A stretch of DNA of 64,000 bases from Microbacterium sp. SL75 (GCF_026625865.1 NZ_CP113067.1:2046001-2110000), one strand, 5' to 3'; numbered from the stretch's first letter, positions 52,023 through 61,968 are shown. The notes: a model not told the origin generated them from the letters alone. Numbers and translations: made by a program.

Positions 52023-53260
52023 CCTCGACCGGTCGGTGGGGACACATTCGATCTCATGCCACCGCGTTGGGGTCGGTGGGAGTGGCGAGCGTCGTGGGCG
52101 CGGTCGCCGCCTTCGTCTTCCAGATTGTGACCGCGCGCCTGGTCGGTCCGGACGATTTCGGATTGCTTGCGGCGTTCTTCTCGATCGTCAACGTCGCCGC
52201 GATCGGCAGCTCCGCCCTCCAGAATTCGGTTGCGGTGCAGACGGCCGCGGGGAGCGAGTCGGTGACCGCCCGCGCCAAGTTGCGCGTACCCGTCGATGCT
52301 CTGATCGTGGGCCTGGCCGGCGGCATCCTGGTCCTGGTGCTCTCACCGTCACTGGCCGTTGCGCTCGGTTCGAGCCTCGGCATCGTGGTGGCCGCAGCCG
52401 TCAGCATCCCCCTGAGCTTCTTGTTCGCGGCATACGTGGGCCGCATCCAGGGAGCGGGACGCGCCACCGCAGCAGTCGGGTGGTCAACGGCATCCCTCGT
52501 CATGCGCGTTCTGATCGCCGTACCCGTGCTTCTGTTGGGGGCCGGGGTGGGCGGCGCCGCCGGGGCGGTGGTCGCGGCTACGGGTTTCGCGACTCTGGGT
52601 GCGGCGATTACCGCACGACGGACTCCCTCGCCGCGCCGGTCGATCTTCACGGCGGATGGCACGACCATCATGATCATCACCATTGCCTTGGCGTGGCTGA
52701 CGAGCGCCGACGTGTTCTACCTGCGCGTTCTCGCTCCGGCCTCCCTCGCCGGGGAGTACGCCTCGGTCGCCGTCCTGGTCAAGGCCTCATCCATCCTGCC
52801 GTCTACCTTGTCGCTCTACCTTTTGCCGAGATTCGCGCGCAACAGGGAGAGCGTCGAGCTCACCCGGGTCGGCGTCTTCGCCTCGATCGCCGTCTCGGCG
52901 GCGGCGGGCCTTGCGCTTCTCCTCGCCTTCTGGTTGGTGGGCGGCCCTGTGATCGACATCATCCTGTCTGGGAGCTACGCCGGCGCCAAGCCCCTCCTCG
53001 TCCCTATCGCCGCGGCCTACGTGCCCTGGATCATCCTCCAGGGGCTGCTCATCCAACTCATCTCCGACGCGTCTCGCGTGGCGGCGGTTACGTTGGTCCT
53101 AGGGGTCGGGGCGCAAGCCGCGGTTTTCTTCGGCTTTCTGCCGGATCTCGGTGCCACGCTACTGGCGTTCGGAGCTCTTGGATGGGTCCTGTGCGGCGTG
53201 CTCGTCGTCGCCATCATGGTCAGACTCAGACGCGTGTCGTCAGATCGGAGTGTTCGATGA
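52019..53260 (+). CDS. Wzx-type oligosaccharide flippase (MOP/PST family)
   Basis: 413 residues with 11-12 predicted hydrophobic helices. The N-terminal SVVGAVAAFVFQIVTARLVGPDDFGLLAAFFSI-like entry and PSTLSLYLLPRFA are typical of polysaccharide flippases. It moves lipid-linked repeat units to the outer face. It starts with a GTG overlapping the DUF2142-like gene (GTGA) and ends overlapping the GT11 gene (ATGA), so three proteins are made from one coupled message. Confidence 0.87.
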   Translation: MTSTGRWGHIRSHATALGSVGVASVVGAVAAFVFQIVTARLVGPDDFGLLAAFFSIVNVAAIGSSALQNSVAVQTAAGSESVTARAKLRVPVDALIVGLAGGILVLVLSPSLAVALGSSLGIVVAAAVSIPLSFLFAAYVGRIQGAGRATAAVGWSTASLVMRVLIAVPVLLLGAGVGGAAGAVVAATGFATLGAAITARRTPSPRRSIFTADGTTIMIITIALAWLTSADVFYLRVLAPASLAGEYASVAVLVKASSILPSTLSLYLLPRFARNRESVELTRVGVFASIAVSAAAGLALLLAFWLVGGPVIDIILSGSYAGAKPLLVPIAAAYVPWIILQGLLIQLISDASRVAAVTLVLGVGAQAAVFFGFLPDLGATLLAFGALGWVLCGVLVVAIMVRLRRVSSDRSVR

Positions 53261-54135
53261 ACCGTCGCCGCGAAGGCATCACCGGCTACATCGCCGGGGG
53301 CCTGGGCAACCAGCTCTTCATCCTCGGTGCGGCGTGGGAACAGGCGGAGCGTCTCGGAGTTCCGCTGTTCCTGGACCGGTCCCACTTCGGTGTGACGGGC
53401 ACGCGTGGATTCGAGCTCGACGCACTTCCCACGCCCGCGCAGGTTCTGGGCGCAGGCGAGAGCTGGAGATCGGTGCGTATCTCCTCGGAGCGCGTGCTGC
53501 CGCTCCCAACGCGCTGGGGGCGGATCCATCTCGAACGCGATGCGGATCGATACTCCCCATCGATCGATTCCGTCCAGCCGGGAACGACCCTGGTGGGCTA
53601 TTTTCAGTCGCCGCGGTACTTTCCGACGGTGGGGCCACGTCTGCTGGATGTGATGGAGGGCATGCCCGAGACCGAGGTCGAGGCGGCCGCTCTCGCGCGC
53701 ATGCGTGACGAGCCGGCCGTCACGCTTCACCTGCGCCGCGGCGACTATCTGGCCGTTCCGTCGGATCGTCAGTTCATCGCGTCGGTCGCGTACGCTCGCC
53801 GCGCGCTACGGCTGCTCGACGATCTCGGTGTCCGCCTGCCGGTTCGGGTGTTCTCCGACTCGGTGGATCTGGTGCGTGGCGAGCTCGCCGATGTCGACGC
53901 GCAGTTCGACTTCGTCGAAGACGACGGTTCGCTCGGCATCTGGAGCACGATCAAGGCGATGGCGTCAGGATCGGCGATGATCATGAGCAACTCGAGCTTC
54001 AGTTGGTGGGCTGCAACTCTGATGGAGCACCGGGGAGGCTCTCCCGTGATCATCGGACCGCGTCCTTGGACATCGGGCGGGACGGCGAAAGCCGATCTGC
54101 TCGCGCCCAATTGGATCACCCTCGACGCGCGCTGA
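53257..54135 (+). CDS. GT11 alpha-1,2-fucosyltransferase-like
   Basis: 292 residues. GT11 begins with GGLGNQLFILGAAW and carries the GDP-sugar motif TLHLRRGDYLAV (HxRRxDY) and a late SNSSFSWWAATL, all present. It transfers a deoxyhexose (fucose in known enzymes) from GDP-sugar in a 1,2 linkage to galactose-type acceptors. No GDP-fucose synthesis genes are in the window, so the true donor could differ. It is the last gene of the operon, before a strong terminator. Confidence 0.88.
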   Translation: MNRRREGITGYIAGGLGNQLFILGAAWEQAERLGVPLFLDRSHFGVTGTRGFELDALPTPAQVLGAGESWRSVRISSERVLPLPTRWGRIHLERDADRYSPSIDSVQPGTTLVGYFQSPRYFPTVGPRLLDVMEGMPETEVEAAALARMRDEPAVTLHLRRGDYLAVPSDRQFIASVAYARRALRLLDDLGVRLPVRVFSDSVDLVRGELADVDAQFDFVEDDGSLGIWSTIKAMASGSAMIMSNSSFSWWAATLMEHRGGSPVIIGPRPWTSGGTAKADLLAPNWITLDAR

Positions 54136-54144
54136 CCGACCCGG

Positions 54145-54187
54145 ACGACGGAGCCGCCCGGTCCGATGGACCGGGCGGCTCCGTCGT
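54145..54187. terminator. Strong bidirectional hairpin terminator
   Basis: A 20-bp perfect stem, 54145-54164 and 54168-54187 (ACGACGGAGCCGCCCGGTCC and its complement), with a 3-nt loop, followed by TCTC. It lies between the convergent GT11 gene and the UDP-glucuronate decarboxylase gene. Confidence 0.88.
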
Positions 54188-54201
54188 TCTCGGTAAGAGC
54201 C

Positions 54202-55143
54202 TCAGACCGCGAGCACCCCGCGGAAGTACTCCACCGTCCGCTCGAGGCCCGCGCGCAGCGCGATCGTCGGCTCCCAGCCGAGCTCGCGACGGGCGAGGTC
54301 GATGTTGGGCTGGCGCTGCTTGGGGTCGTCCTGGGGGAGCGGCCGGTGTTCGATGGTCGAGGGGCTGCCGGTGATCTCGAGCACGGCGTTCGCGAGTTCG
54401 AGCATCGTGAACTCGCCGGGGTTGCCGACGTTGATCGGACCGGTCACCGAGTGGTCGGTGTTCATCAGGCGCACCATGCCGTCGACGAGGTCGTCGACGA
54501 AGCAGAACGAGCGGGTCTGCGAGCCGTCGCCGTAGATGGTGATGGGCTCTCCGCGCAGCGCCTGCACGATGAAGTTCGACACCACTCGGCCGTCGTTGGG
54601 GTGCATGCGGGGGCCGTAGGTGTTGAAGATGCGGATGACCTTGATCGACAGGTCGTGCTGACGGCGGTAGTCGAAGAAGAGCGTCTCGGCGGCGCGCTTC
54701 CCTTCGTCGTAGCAGGAGCGGGTGCCGATGGGGTTGACGTTGCCCCAGTAGTCCTCGGTCTGGGGGTGAACGGCGGGGTCGCCGTAGACCTCGGAGGTCG
54801 AGGCCTGCAGGATCGGCACACGCAGGCGCTTGGCGAGACCGAGCATGTTGATCGCACCCATGACGCTGGTCTTGGTGGTCTGCACCGGGTCGTGCTGGTA
54901 GTGCACCGGGGAGGCGGGGCACGCCAGGTTGTAGATCTGGTCGACCTCGACGTAGAGCGGGAAGGTCACGTCGTGACGCATCAGCTCGAAACGCGGGTTG
55001 TCGAAGAGGTGCTCGACGTTGCGGCGGGAACCCGTGAAGAAGTTGTCGACGCAGATGACCTCGTTGCCCTCGGCGAGGAGGCGTTCCGACAAGTGGGACC
55101 CGATGAAGCCGGCTCCGCCGGTGATCAGAACTCTGGATGACAC
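54202..55143 (-). CDS. UDP-glucuronate decarboxylase (UDP-xylose synthase)
   Basis: 313 residues, extended [21 protein letters not shown], then [13 protein letters not shown] (the UXS-specific stretch), [22 protein letters not shown] (YxxxK), [20 protein letters not shown] and [17 protein letters not shown]. It turns UDP-GlcA into UDP-xylose (or the 4-keto pentose), so a pentose is probably a sugar of this polymer. The GTG start is fixed by the leaderless TAGGGT box. Monocistronic by layout. Confidence 0.94.
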   Translation of the reverse strand: MSSRVLITGGAGFIGSHLSERLLAEGNEVICVDNFFTGSRRNVEHLFDNPRFELMRHDVTFPLYVEVDQIYNLACPASPVHYQHDPVQTTKTSVMGAINMLGLAKRLRVPILQASTSEVYGDPAVHPQTEDYWGNVNPIGTRSCYDEGKRAAETLFFDYRRQHDLSIKVIRIFNTYGPRMHPNDGRVVSNFIVQALRGEPITIYGDGSQTRSFCFVDDLVDGMVRLMNTDHSVTGPINVGNPGEFTMLELANAVLEITGSPSTIEHRPLPQDDPKQRQPNIDLARRELGWEPTIALRAGLERTVEYFRGVLAV

Positions 55144-55149
55144 TTCCCC

Positions 55150-55155
55150 ACCCTA
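55150..55155 (-). promoter_or_regulatory. -10 box, leaderless promoter of UDP-glucuronate decarboxylase
   Basis: TAGGGT on the minus strand stands 6 nt before the GTG at 55143. Confidence 0.6.
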
Positions 55156-55191
55156 TCAGCGGGGGTCCACGATGCCCGGGGAAGACGCCGG

Positions 55192-56073
55192 TCAGCGGGT
55201 GGTCGACACCATCCGGGCCTGGCCGAACGTCCGACCCAGGGCGCCCTCGAGGCGTCCCACGAACATGGGCCAGCCGTCCAGGAGAGTGATCGGCCGGGGA
55301 TTGCGCACGCCGTAGAGCAGACCCGCGCCGGTGAACGCCGCCCGCCACCACAGCGGGTAGCCGTGCGTCGCGAAAGCGCGGCCGGTTCCCCGCCCATAGG
55401 CGCGGAGCTTGCGGCGACGCTCGGCGGCGCCGAGACCGAAACCGGTCGAGATCCCGTCGACGTGGACGGATGCCGGCAGCCACCGGAAGTCGCGGACGAG
55501 ACCCGGGTCGTGCGCCAGGGCGCGCAGTAAGAGGTCGGTTCCCTCGGCCACCTGCCACGGTGTCGAGGCTCCCGGCCCCATCCGCTCGTCGAAACCGCCG
55601 ACGGCGTCGAAGAGGGAGCGTCGCATCAGGATCCCCATCTCGATCACCGACCACACGTTGTACTTGTCGAGAGGGGTGCCCGGCTCGGGAAGCGTCGTCT
55701 TCGGTCCGCGCTCGTCCCACGAGGTGAACCCCCCGGCGCGGAAGGTCGCGTCGTCGACGGCGTCGTGCAGGGCGGACACGGTGCCGGCCGGATAGGTCGT
55801 GTTGTCGTTCGGGAAGGTCACGACGGCTTCACCGGCGGGGAGGGCCGCCACCCCGGTGTTACGTCCGAGGGAGGCACCTCGTCCCGAGGTCGTCGCCGAC
55901 ACGGCGACGCCGCGCTCGGCGAACTCCGCGGCCAGGGCGGCGACCTCGTCTTGCGCCCCCTGCGCGACGAGGACGACGTGGTCGCCTTCGTGCAGCTGCC
56001 CCTCGAGCGATGTCAGAAGGGCGCGGAGGGGATCCAGGCGTCCCAGGGTGGTCACGACGAAACCGATGTTCAC
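55192..56073 (-). CDS. GT2-like glycosyltransferase
   Basis: 293 residues. [21 protein letters not shown] opens a GT-A fold, with [14 protein letters not shown] and [13 protein letters not shown], where NDN stands in the place of the usual [29 protein letters not shown] is the acceptor-side loop seen in rhamnosyl/galactosyl GT2 proteins. It ends with an amphipathic helix-rich region. The GTG start is chosen because it follows a CACAAT box by 6 nt and begins the fold. First in a run of leftward polymer genes from 63885, though 37 nt separate it from the GT4 gene upstream. Confidence 0.82.
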   Translation of the reverse strand: MNIGFVVTTLGRLDPLRALLTSLEGQLHEGDHVVLVAQGAQDEVAALAAEFAERGVAVSATTSGRGASLGRNTGVAALPAGEAVVTFPNDNTTYPAGTVSALHDAVDDATFRAGGFTSWDERGPKTTLPEPGTPLDKYNVWSVIEMGILMRRSLFDAVGGFDERMGPGASTPWQVAEGTDLLLRALAHDPGLVRDFRWLPASVHVDGISTGFGLGAAERRRKLRAYGRGTGRAFATHGYPLWWRAAFTGAGLLYGVRNPRPITLLDGWPMFVGRLEGALGRTFGQARMVSTTR

Positions 56074-56110
56074 CAGACGATTGTGCCTGTCTGAGCGGTC
56101 GGGTGGGGAA

Positions 56111-57172
56111 TCAGCGCGCCTCGCGGTCGAGGATCCGGTTCCAGGCTGAGGTCGTGGCATCCCACGTGAACCGCGTCGCGTTGGCGAGACTCGCCTCGGA
56201 CAGTGTGGTTCGCAGATCGGGGGAGGCGGAGATCTCCGAGAGGAGGGATGCCAGCTCTTGCGGCTGTGTCGGCGCGAAGTACCGCGCGGAATCGCCCAGG
56301 ATCTCCCGATTGATGGGGATGTCGGATGCCAGGACGGGCGCGCCCAGCCGCTGCGCCTCGAGCGGCGGCAGGCCGAACCCTTCGTGCAGGGACGGCCACA
56401 CGAACGCATCCGCGCGGGCGAAAGCGGCGGCGAGCTCGTCGTCGCTCACCGGACCGGTCCATCGGATCCGCTCGGGATCGATGCCACGAGAGGCCGCGTG
56501 CGGAGCCAGCTCCGGGTCGAGGTTGCCGACGAATTCGACCTCGACGTCGGAGGACTCGGGCAGGAGTGCAAGAGCGTCGATCACCGCGCGGGTGTTCTTG
56601 GCCGCGCCGTGACGGCCGAAGGCGACCACGCGCGTTCCGCGGTCGCTCGAAGGCGCCTGTCGGGGTGCGAGAGGGAGGCTGTCCGCCCCCTCGTAGACGA
56701 CCTCGATGGTCGCAGGATCGACCCCGAATCGCTCGGCGATCTCGCGCTGGGACGCGTGGCTGACGGTGACGAGCCGCTGACCGCGGCGCAGCATCCCGAA
56801 CCGGACCGCGAACTGCCACTGCACGCGGAACGGCACGGTGAAGTCCTGGGGCCGGATGGCGGGGGCGATGTCGTGGAGCACGGTGATCTGGCGGCGGTAC
56901 GACACGGGAGCGATGTTCGCCAGATTCAGCAGGAGGGGTGAGCCGTGGCGACGCAGCCACCGGGGCAGCTCGAGCTGTTCCCACGGGGGGCCGGCGAGCC
57001 GCCCGACCGTTTCGGTGCGGATTCCCGCCACGCTGGAGGTGTCGGCCGATGCCGGCACCAGCAGCACCACGTCGTCACGCGACTGCGCGAGATGGTGCGT
57101 CAGCTCCGTGGCGAAGCGGCGTACTCCGCCGAAGGAGTCGATGAGGAAGCGGCCGTTGACGGCGATGGTCAT
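56111..57172 (-). CDS. GT4 glycosyltransferase
   Basis: 353 residues, GT-B. AVNGRFLIDSFGGVRRFATEL (acceptor domain), TVLHDIAPAIRPQDF, RLVTVSHASQREIAERFGV and the donor domain with VVAFGRHGAAKNTRAVIDAL and PSLHEGFGLPPLEAQRLGAPVL, which is a proper EX7E (E at HEGFG and E in PLEAQ). It is 37 nt downstream of the flippase gene. Probably a mannosyl- or other hexosyltransferase acting on the lipid-linked intermediate in the cytoplasm. Confidence 0.92.
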   Translation of the reverse strand: MTIAVNGRFLIDSFGGVRRFATELTHHLAQSRDDVVLLVPASADTSSVAGIRTETVGRLAGPPWEQLELPRWLRRHGSPLLLNLANIAPVSYRRQITVLHDIAPAIRPQDFTVPFRVQWQFAVRFGMLRRGQRLVTVSHASQREIAERFGVDPATIEVVYEGADSLPLAPRQAPSSDRGTRVVAFGRHGAAKNTRAVIDALALLPESSDVEVEFVGNLDPELAPHAASRGIDPERIRWTGPVSDDELAAAFARADAFVWPSLHEGFGLPPLEAQRLGAPVLASDIPINREILGDSARYFAPTQPQELASLLSEISASPDLRTTLSEASLANATRFTWDATTSAWNRILDREAR

Positions 57173-57209
57173 CGCGCGGTCCTTTCGTGGGGGCGCAGAG
57201 CGTGAGGGC

Positions 57210-58454
57210 TCACGCCGCGGCCTCGGCGGGGGTGTGGCGCAGATCGTGCAGCACCCGCAGGCAGCGGCGGGTGAGCAGGAGAGCCGCGGCTCCCTCGGTG
57301 AAGGCGTAGCCGAGTCCCGCACCGATCGGGCCCCAGGCGATGCCGAGGCCGATCATGAGGGGGATTCCGGCCGCCGTGGCGACGAGGGTGGCGCGCATGA
57401 CGGCGGAGGCCTGTCCCGCCGGGAAGAGCACGAGGCGCGCCACGGCCGTGCGGATTGAGAAGAAGAAGAACACCAGGCCCATGACGAAGAGGATGTCGAA
57501 GGGGGCCGGGGCGGCCGGGAGGTAAGCCTGGGTGAGCCAGGGACCGACCAGGGCCAGACCCGCCCATCCGAGCAGACCGGTGGCGGCGGAGAGCCCGATG
57601 GCCAGACGCATCCGACGGCCGCGGTGGGGCCCGTGGGCCTCACCGACCCACGCCTGGAGCGCGTTGGCGAGGGTCATCGGGATGAACTGCCCGAGCTTGA
57701 GCATCTTGTCGGCCGTCGCGTAGCCGCTGGCCGCCGCGGGGAGCGCGGTGACGTTGACGACGGGGGCGGGCACGCTCGAGTACCCGCTGAGGCCCGCATC
57801 GTTCAGCGCCACCGCGAGATTCGTACGGAGGAGTCTCGGCAGATCCCGTGGGCGCGGCCACGGTCCCGGATGCCGCCGCAGCAAGCGCAGCGTGAAGATC
57901 GAGGTCCCCACGAGCGTGACGAGGATTCCCGCGAGGGGATAGAGCACGACGACCCCGGTCGTCAGGACGAGTCCGGCCGCGGCGAGGTTCGCCAGAAGAC
58001 GCGGAGCGGCATCGAAGACGACGATCGTGCGGGGGTCTCCCACCCCGGCGCAGAACCACGTGAACGACAGGGCGATGAGAGCGCCCTGCATCCCCATCAG
58101 GATGGTGAGCCACTCCGAACCGGGAGACGCGACGAACCAGCAGATGACGGCGAGCGCGGGGAGAGCGAGGATCGAGATCGACAGACGTACGGCGATCGAC
58201 TCGCGGTAGAGGCGCGCTCGCTCGTCATCATCGGCGGCGATGGAGATGAGAGCCGGACCGACGGTGGCCCATCCCCAGCCGATCGCGATAGCAGCGAAGG
58301 TTCCGATCGACTCGCCCGCTATCGCGCTCGCCCACCCCGCCTGGCCGGCGATCGCGGTGACCGCGGGGAGGGCGATGAGGGGCGAGAGGGCCGCGATCGC
58401 GGGGATGAGGAGGAACCCGAGCAGGCGCCGCTTCATCGAGGGTGCGGCCGTCAT
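57210..58454 (-). CDS. Second Wzx-like polysaccharide flippase
   Basis: 414 residues with about 12 hydrophobic segments. It starts MTAAPSMKRRLLGFLLIPAI and has the MOP-family FAAIAIGWGWATVGPALIS, GKAxx-type ATADKMLKLGQFIPMTLANAL and a late PIGAGLGYAFTEGAAAL. It is not close to the flippase at 52019 and probably serves a different repeat unit. Its ATG overlaps the GT4 gene stop by 4 nt (ATGA). Confidence 0.85.
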   Translation of the reverse strand: MTAAPSMKRRLLGFLLIPAIAALSPLIALPAVTAIAGQAGWASAIAGESIGTFAAIAIGWGWATVGPALISIAADDDERARLYRESIAVRLSISILALPALAVICWFVASPGSEWLTILMGMQGALIALSFTWFCAGVGDPRTIVVFDAAPRLLANLAAAGLVLTTGVVVLYPLAGILVTLVGTSIFTLRLLRRHPGPWPRPRDLPRLLRTNLAVALNDAGLSGYSSVPAPVVNVTALPAAASGYATADKMLKLGQFIPMTLANALQAWVGEAHGPHRGRRMRLAIGLSAATGLLGWAGLALVGPWLTQAYLPAAPAPFDILFVMGLVFFFFSIRTAVARLVLFPAGQASAVMRATLVATAAGIPLMIGLGIAWGPIGAGLGYAFTEGAAALLLTRRCLRVLHDLRHTPAEAAA

Positions 58455-59578
58455 CGTCGTGCCCCCCGGCGAACGGCATCGAGCACGCCCGCGGTCGCCT
58501 CGGCCGCGGCGTCCCAGGTGAAGCGCGACGCCCACCGCTGGGCCTCGGACCGCGCGGCGTCGTCGGCGGGAGTCCGCAACGCCGCCGTGATCGCGGCGCC
58601 GAAGGCGTCGGCATCCGTCGCATCGGCGTAGTGAGCCGCGTCGCCGCCGACCTCCCGCAGGACGGGGACATCGTGGGCGAGGACGGGAACGCGCCGGCGC
58701 AGTGCATCGACGACGGGGAGGCCGAAGCCCTCGGCGAGGGAGGGGCAGACGTAGAGGGCGGCGGCTTGGTAGAGCGCCTCGAGTTGCTCGTCGCTGACCC
58801 AGCCGGGCAGGATCACGTCGCGCTCCAGGCCCAGCCGCGTCACGTCGCCGGCGAGCGGATCGGGCAGGCGGCTGCCCGCGATGACCGTGACGGGTCGATC
58901 GGCGGGGGAGATGGTCGCGAGAGCGGCGAGCAGCCCCGGGAAGTTCTTGTGCGGCATGCGGTTGCCGACGCTCAGCACGAGGGGTCGGCCCGCCGGCAGC
59001 GCGAAGGGCGACAGGATGCCGTCGGGCTCGGCGACGGGTCGCGGTTCGGAGCTGCCGTTGTGCACCACCGAGATGAGACCGGCGGGAACGCCGAGAAAGC
59101 GCTCGATGCTGTGGGCCGCCGCGTGCGACACCGTGATCACACGGTCGGCGGTCTGCGCCGAACGACGCATGAGGGTCGACGTCACCGCGCGCTGCGCGCG
59201 GTGGGCGAGGCCGCCGGGCACCTCGTCGTAGATCGCGTCGTGCACGGTGACCACGCGCGGGACGCCGCGGAAGACGGGCCCGAAGTTGGCCGGTGCCCAC
59301 ACCAGGTCGGCCCGGCCCCGCCGCGCGAGCAGATCGGTCGACGCGACCGCGCCGAGGGCCCACGTCGCCGGGTCGGAGCCCACCCACGGCACCGTCTGCA
59401 CGTGGCCGGGGAAGAAGGCCGACACGCGGTCGGTGCCGGCACGACCGGTCACCGCGGCGAAGCGCGTCTCCGGCAGAAGGCCTGCGATACGGGGCAGCAG
59501 TTCGCGGACGTAGGTCTCGGTGCCCCCGCGTGAGCCGGTGAACCCGAGGAGGTCGACGAGGATTCGGCGCTCGGCCAT
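58451..59578 (-). CDS. GT4 glycosyltransferase
   Basis: 375 residues, GT-B. LVDLLGFTGSRGGTETYVRELLP, VTVHDAIYDEVP, RVITVSHAAAHSIERFLGV, LVLSVGNRMPHKNFPGLL and PSLAEGFGLPVVDALRRRVPVLA with the EX7E-type donor site (E in AEGFG, D in VVDAL). It overlaps its neighbours by 4 and 1 nt in the leftward operon. The N-terminal FTGSRGGTETY loop is a good acceptor-domain signature for WbaZ/mannosyltransferase-type enzymes. The linkage is not assigned. Confidence 0.92.
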   Translation of the reverse strand: MAERRILVDLLGFTGSRGGTETYVRELLPRIAGLLPETRFAAVTGRAGTDRVSAFFPGHVQTVPWVGSDPATWALGAVASTDLLARRGRADLVWAPANFGPVFRGVPRVVTVHDAIYDEVPGGLAHRAQRAVTSTLMRRSAQTADRVITVSHAAAHSIERFLGVPAGLISVVHNGSSEPRPVAEPDGILSPFALPAGRPLVLSVGNRMPHKNFPGLLAALATISPADRPVTVIAGSRLPDPLAGDVTRLGLERDVILPGWVSDEQLEALYQAAALYVCPSLAEGFGLPVVDALRRRVPVLAHDVPVLREVGGDAAHYADATDADAFGAAITAALRTPADDAARSEAQRWASRFTWDAAAEATAGVLDAVRRGARR

Positions 59579-60774
59579 CAGCTCTCGATGACGGCTTCGG
59601 GGCGCTGCTCGCGCCGGGGCGTGGTCAGCACGCCCGAGAAGAAGCTCATCATCGCGGTCTGGAAGCCGAGGATGATCAACAGCGCGCTGGGGACGGCGAT
59701 GCGCACGGCCTGGGCGGCGTTCTGCGCCCCGAAGTCGAGGTTGCCCCACAGAGCCACCTGCACGATGCCGATGACGATGCCGAGGAGGAACAGGCCCACA
59801 CCGATCAGCAGACCGCGCTCGGCCGACCACTTCGCCACGATGCGCCGGTATCTCTCGCTCGTGGGGAGGAACCCCTCCTGCGTGGCGTAGAGCTTGGTCA
59901 ACCAGAAGAACAGCAGGGACTGGAACCCGATCACGCACAGCGCGCTCGCGTAGACCATGGTCGTCACGTCGAAGCCCACGTCGCCGATGCGGACCCCGCC
60001 GAACGACAGCACGCCGACCGCGATGGCGCCGAAGAAGAAGGCCACGAGACCCGGGTAGACGAAGAGCCAGCGCGGAGCGAACAGCAGGAGGAAGCGCAGG
60101 TGACGCCACCCGTCATGCCAGCTGCGCAGGTGCGGCGGGCGCGAGCGACCGTCTTTCTTGAGGGTCGTGGGGACCTCTTCGATGCGGAAGCGGGCGAGCG
60201 AGGCGCGCACGACCATCTCGGAGGCGAACTCCATGCCGGTGGTCTGCAGGTCGAGCTCGCGGATACGGGCGCGGTTGAATCCGCGCAGGCCGCAGTGGAA
60301 GTCCCGGATGCCGGGCTTGAAGAACAGCTCGCCGATGAACGAGAGCACCGGGTTTCCGAGGTACTTGTGCAGCGGGGGCATGGCGCCCGGCTCGATGCCC
60401 CCGCGGAAGCGATTGCCCATGACGAGGTCGGCGCCGGCGCGCAGGCGCTCGACGAAGGGCTCGAGGTTCTCGAAGTCGTAGCTGTCGTCGGCGTCGGCCA
60501 TGATGATGTACCGGCCGCGGGCCGTCTCGATGCCGTTGATGAGAGCGGCGCCGTATCCGCGACGCGGGGCGTGCGAGACGCGCGCGCCGAGACGCTCAGC
60601 GAGGGCCTGCGAGCCGTCGGTGCTGCCGTTGTCGGAGATCAGGACCTCGCCCCGGATGCCGCTGCGCTCGAGGAAGCCCTGCGCCTTGCGGATGCAGACC
60701 TCCAGCGTCTCGACCTCGTTGAGGCACGGCATGAGGATCGTCAATTCGACGTCGGACGGTGCGGGAGTGGTCAC
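59578..60774 (-). CDS. GT2 polyprenyl-phosphate glycosyltransferase with membrane helices
   Basis: 398 residues. A DPM1-like GT2 domain (ILMPCLNEVETLEVCIRKAQ, VLISDNGSTDGSQ, IIMADADDSYDFEN with the DXD, DFHCGLRGFNRARI) is followed by four helices (about 230-385). It loads a hexose on polyprenyl phosphate at the inner face. The GTG start overlaps the preceding stop (GTGA). Together with the DUF6541-like protein it would form a polyprenyl-sugar dependent, extracytoplasmic glycosylation route. Confidence 0.92.
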   Translation of the reverse strand: MTTPAPSDVELTILMPCLNEVETLEVCIRKAQGFLERSGIRGEVLISDNGSTDGSQALAERLGARVSHAPRRGYGAALINGIETARGRYIIMADADDSYDFENLEPFVERLRAGADLVMGNRFRGGIEPGAMPPLHKYLGNPVLSFIGELFFKPGIRDFHCGLRGFNRARIRELDLQTTGMEFASEMVVRASLARFRIEEVPTTLKKDGRSRPPHLRSWHDGWRHLRFLLLFAPRWLFVYPGLVAFFFGAIAVGVLSFGGVRIGDVGFDVTTMVYASALCVIGFQSLLFFWLTKLYATQEGFLPTSERYRRIVAKWSAERGLLIGVGLFLLGIVIGIVQVALWGNLDFGAQNAAQAVRIAVPSALLIILGFQTAMMSFFSGVLTTPRREQRPEAVIES

Positions 60775-61967
60775 GGGGTGTCTTCTTTCGTCTTCACCGC
60801 GGTCGGTGCGGGCAGCGCGAGGGCTGCGCGGATCCCGTCCACGGTTCGGCGGATGGTGCGTGTGCCGACGGCGGTGTCGTACCAGGCGCGCGAGGTGCGG
60901 CGCAGGTCGTCACCGCCGGCGGCGACGTCCCGGATGGCCCGGGCGAGATCGGCGGGGCGGGTGGTGGGGGAGACGACGCCATTGACGCCGTCGTCGATGA
61001 GTTCCGTCGCGGCGTTGCCTTCGTCGGCGACGAGGATCACGGGCGTGCCGTGGGCGTTGGCCTCGACGACGACGAGGCCGTACCCCTCGCGCCGCGACGG
61101 GTTGGCCAGGGTGAGCGCGCCGTGCAGGAGCGCGTCGAGTTCGGCATCCGACACGAAGCCCGGAAAGTCGGTCCAGTCCTCGCCGCCGACGCGTCGCACC
61201 TCGGCGCGCACCGCCTCGGAGCTGGGCCCGGTGCCCAGCACGACCAGGCGGAGGTCGGGGAGGTTCTCGCGCGCCGCCGCGACGGCGGCGGGGAGCACCT
61301 CGACGCGCTTGTCGGGGATGTGGCGGCCGACGTACAGCACGTACGGCGGAGTCGCGGCCGACGAGGGGGGAGCCACCTCGGCGGCGCCGTCGATGAGCCC
61401 GGGGCTGACGAGGGGCGCACGACGCAGCCCCTCACGACGAAGACGCGTGGCCGAGAGCTGGGAGTGGCAGGTGGCCAGCGGGGTGATCGCGATGGCCGCG
61501 CGCTGCAGGACCCAGGCGATCGTGCCGGTGACGACGCCCGAGTACTCGATCCACTGACGGCGGTGCCACACCTCGAGGTAGTCCACCACGAGGCGCGTCC
61601 CGGAGCCGAGCAGGGCGAGTCGAGCCGCGAACACATTGAAGATGGGCAGGCCGCTGACGATGACGGCCGCGTAACGGCGGCGGCGGCGCAGGAGTGCGCC
61701 GAACAGTCCCGCCGCATAGCGCAGCGCGGCGGGGATGCGGCGGACCCCATCGGCGGAGTAGAGCGAGAGACGGCCGGCGACCGGCACGACGCGGAAGTGC
61801 TCTTCCCCCGGGGTCGCGGCATCCCACTGCACGGCGGTCAGGTAGTCGACGTCGAGGCCCGTGCGGCCCAGCTCGTCGGCGAAGGCACGGTACTGTCGCT
61901 CGCCGCCGCCGGTGGAGTACGGGAACAGGCAGTCGTAGGCGACCGCCACGGTCGAGGCGCGCGACAC
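60771..61967 (-). CDS. GT4 glycosyltransferase
   Basis: 398 residues, GT-B. VAVAYDCLFPYSTGGGERQYRAF (acceptor glycine loop), VDYLEVWHRRQWIEYSG, SQLSATRLRREGL, VLYVGRHIPDKRVEVLPAAV (donor-domain start) and PSRREGYGLVVVEANAHGTPVIL (EX7E complete: E in REGYG and E in VVEAN). It is separated from the DUF6541-like gene by 1 nt and starts with GTG. Probably one of the chain-assembling transferases of the polymer locus. The sugar is unknown. Confidence 0.92.
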   Translation of the reverse strand: MSRASTVAVAYDCLFPYSTGGGERQYRAFADELGRTGLDVDYLTAVQWDAATPGEEHFRVVPVAGRLSLYSADGVRRIPAALRYAAGLFGALLRRRRRYAAVIVSGLPIFNVFAARLALLGSGTRLVVDYLEVWHRRQWIEYSGVVTGTIAWVLQRAAIAITPLATCHSQLSATRLRREGLRRAPLVSPGLIDGAAEVAPPSSAATPPYVLYVGRHIPDKRVEVLPAAVAAARENLPDLRLVVLGTGPSSEAVRAEVRRVGGEDWTDFPGFVSDAELDALLHGALTLANPSRREGYGLVVVEANAHGTPVILVADEGNAATELIDDGVNGVVSPTTRPADLARAIRDVAAGGDDLRRTSRAWYDTAVGTRTIRRTVDGIRAALALPAPTAVKTKEDTP

Positions 61968-61968
61968 G

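Noticed and set aside
54166..55140. 324-codon + strand open frame
   Set aside because: Antisense to UDP-glucuronate decarboxylase, whose SDR motifs are unambiguous.
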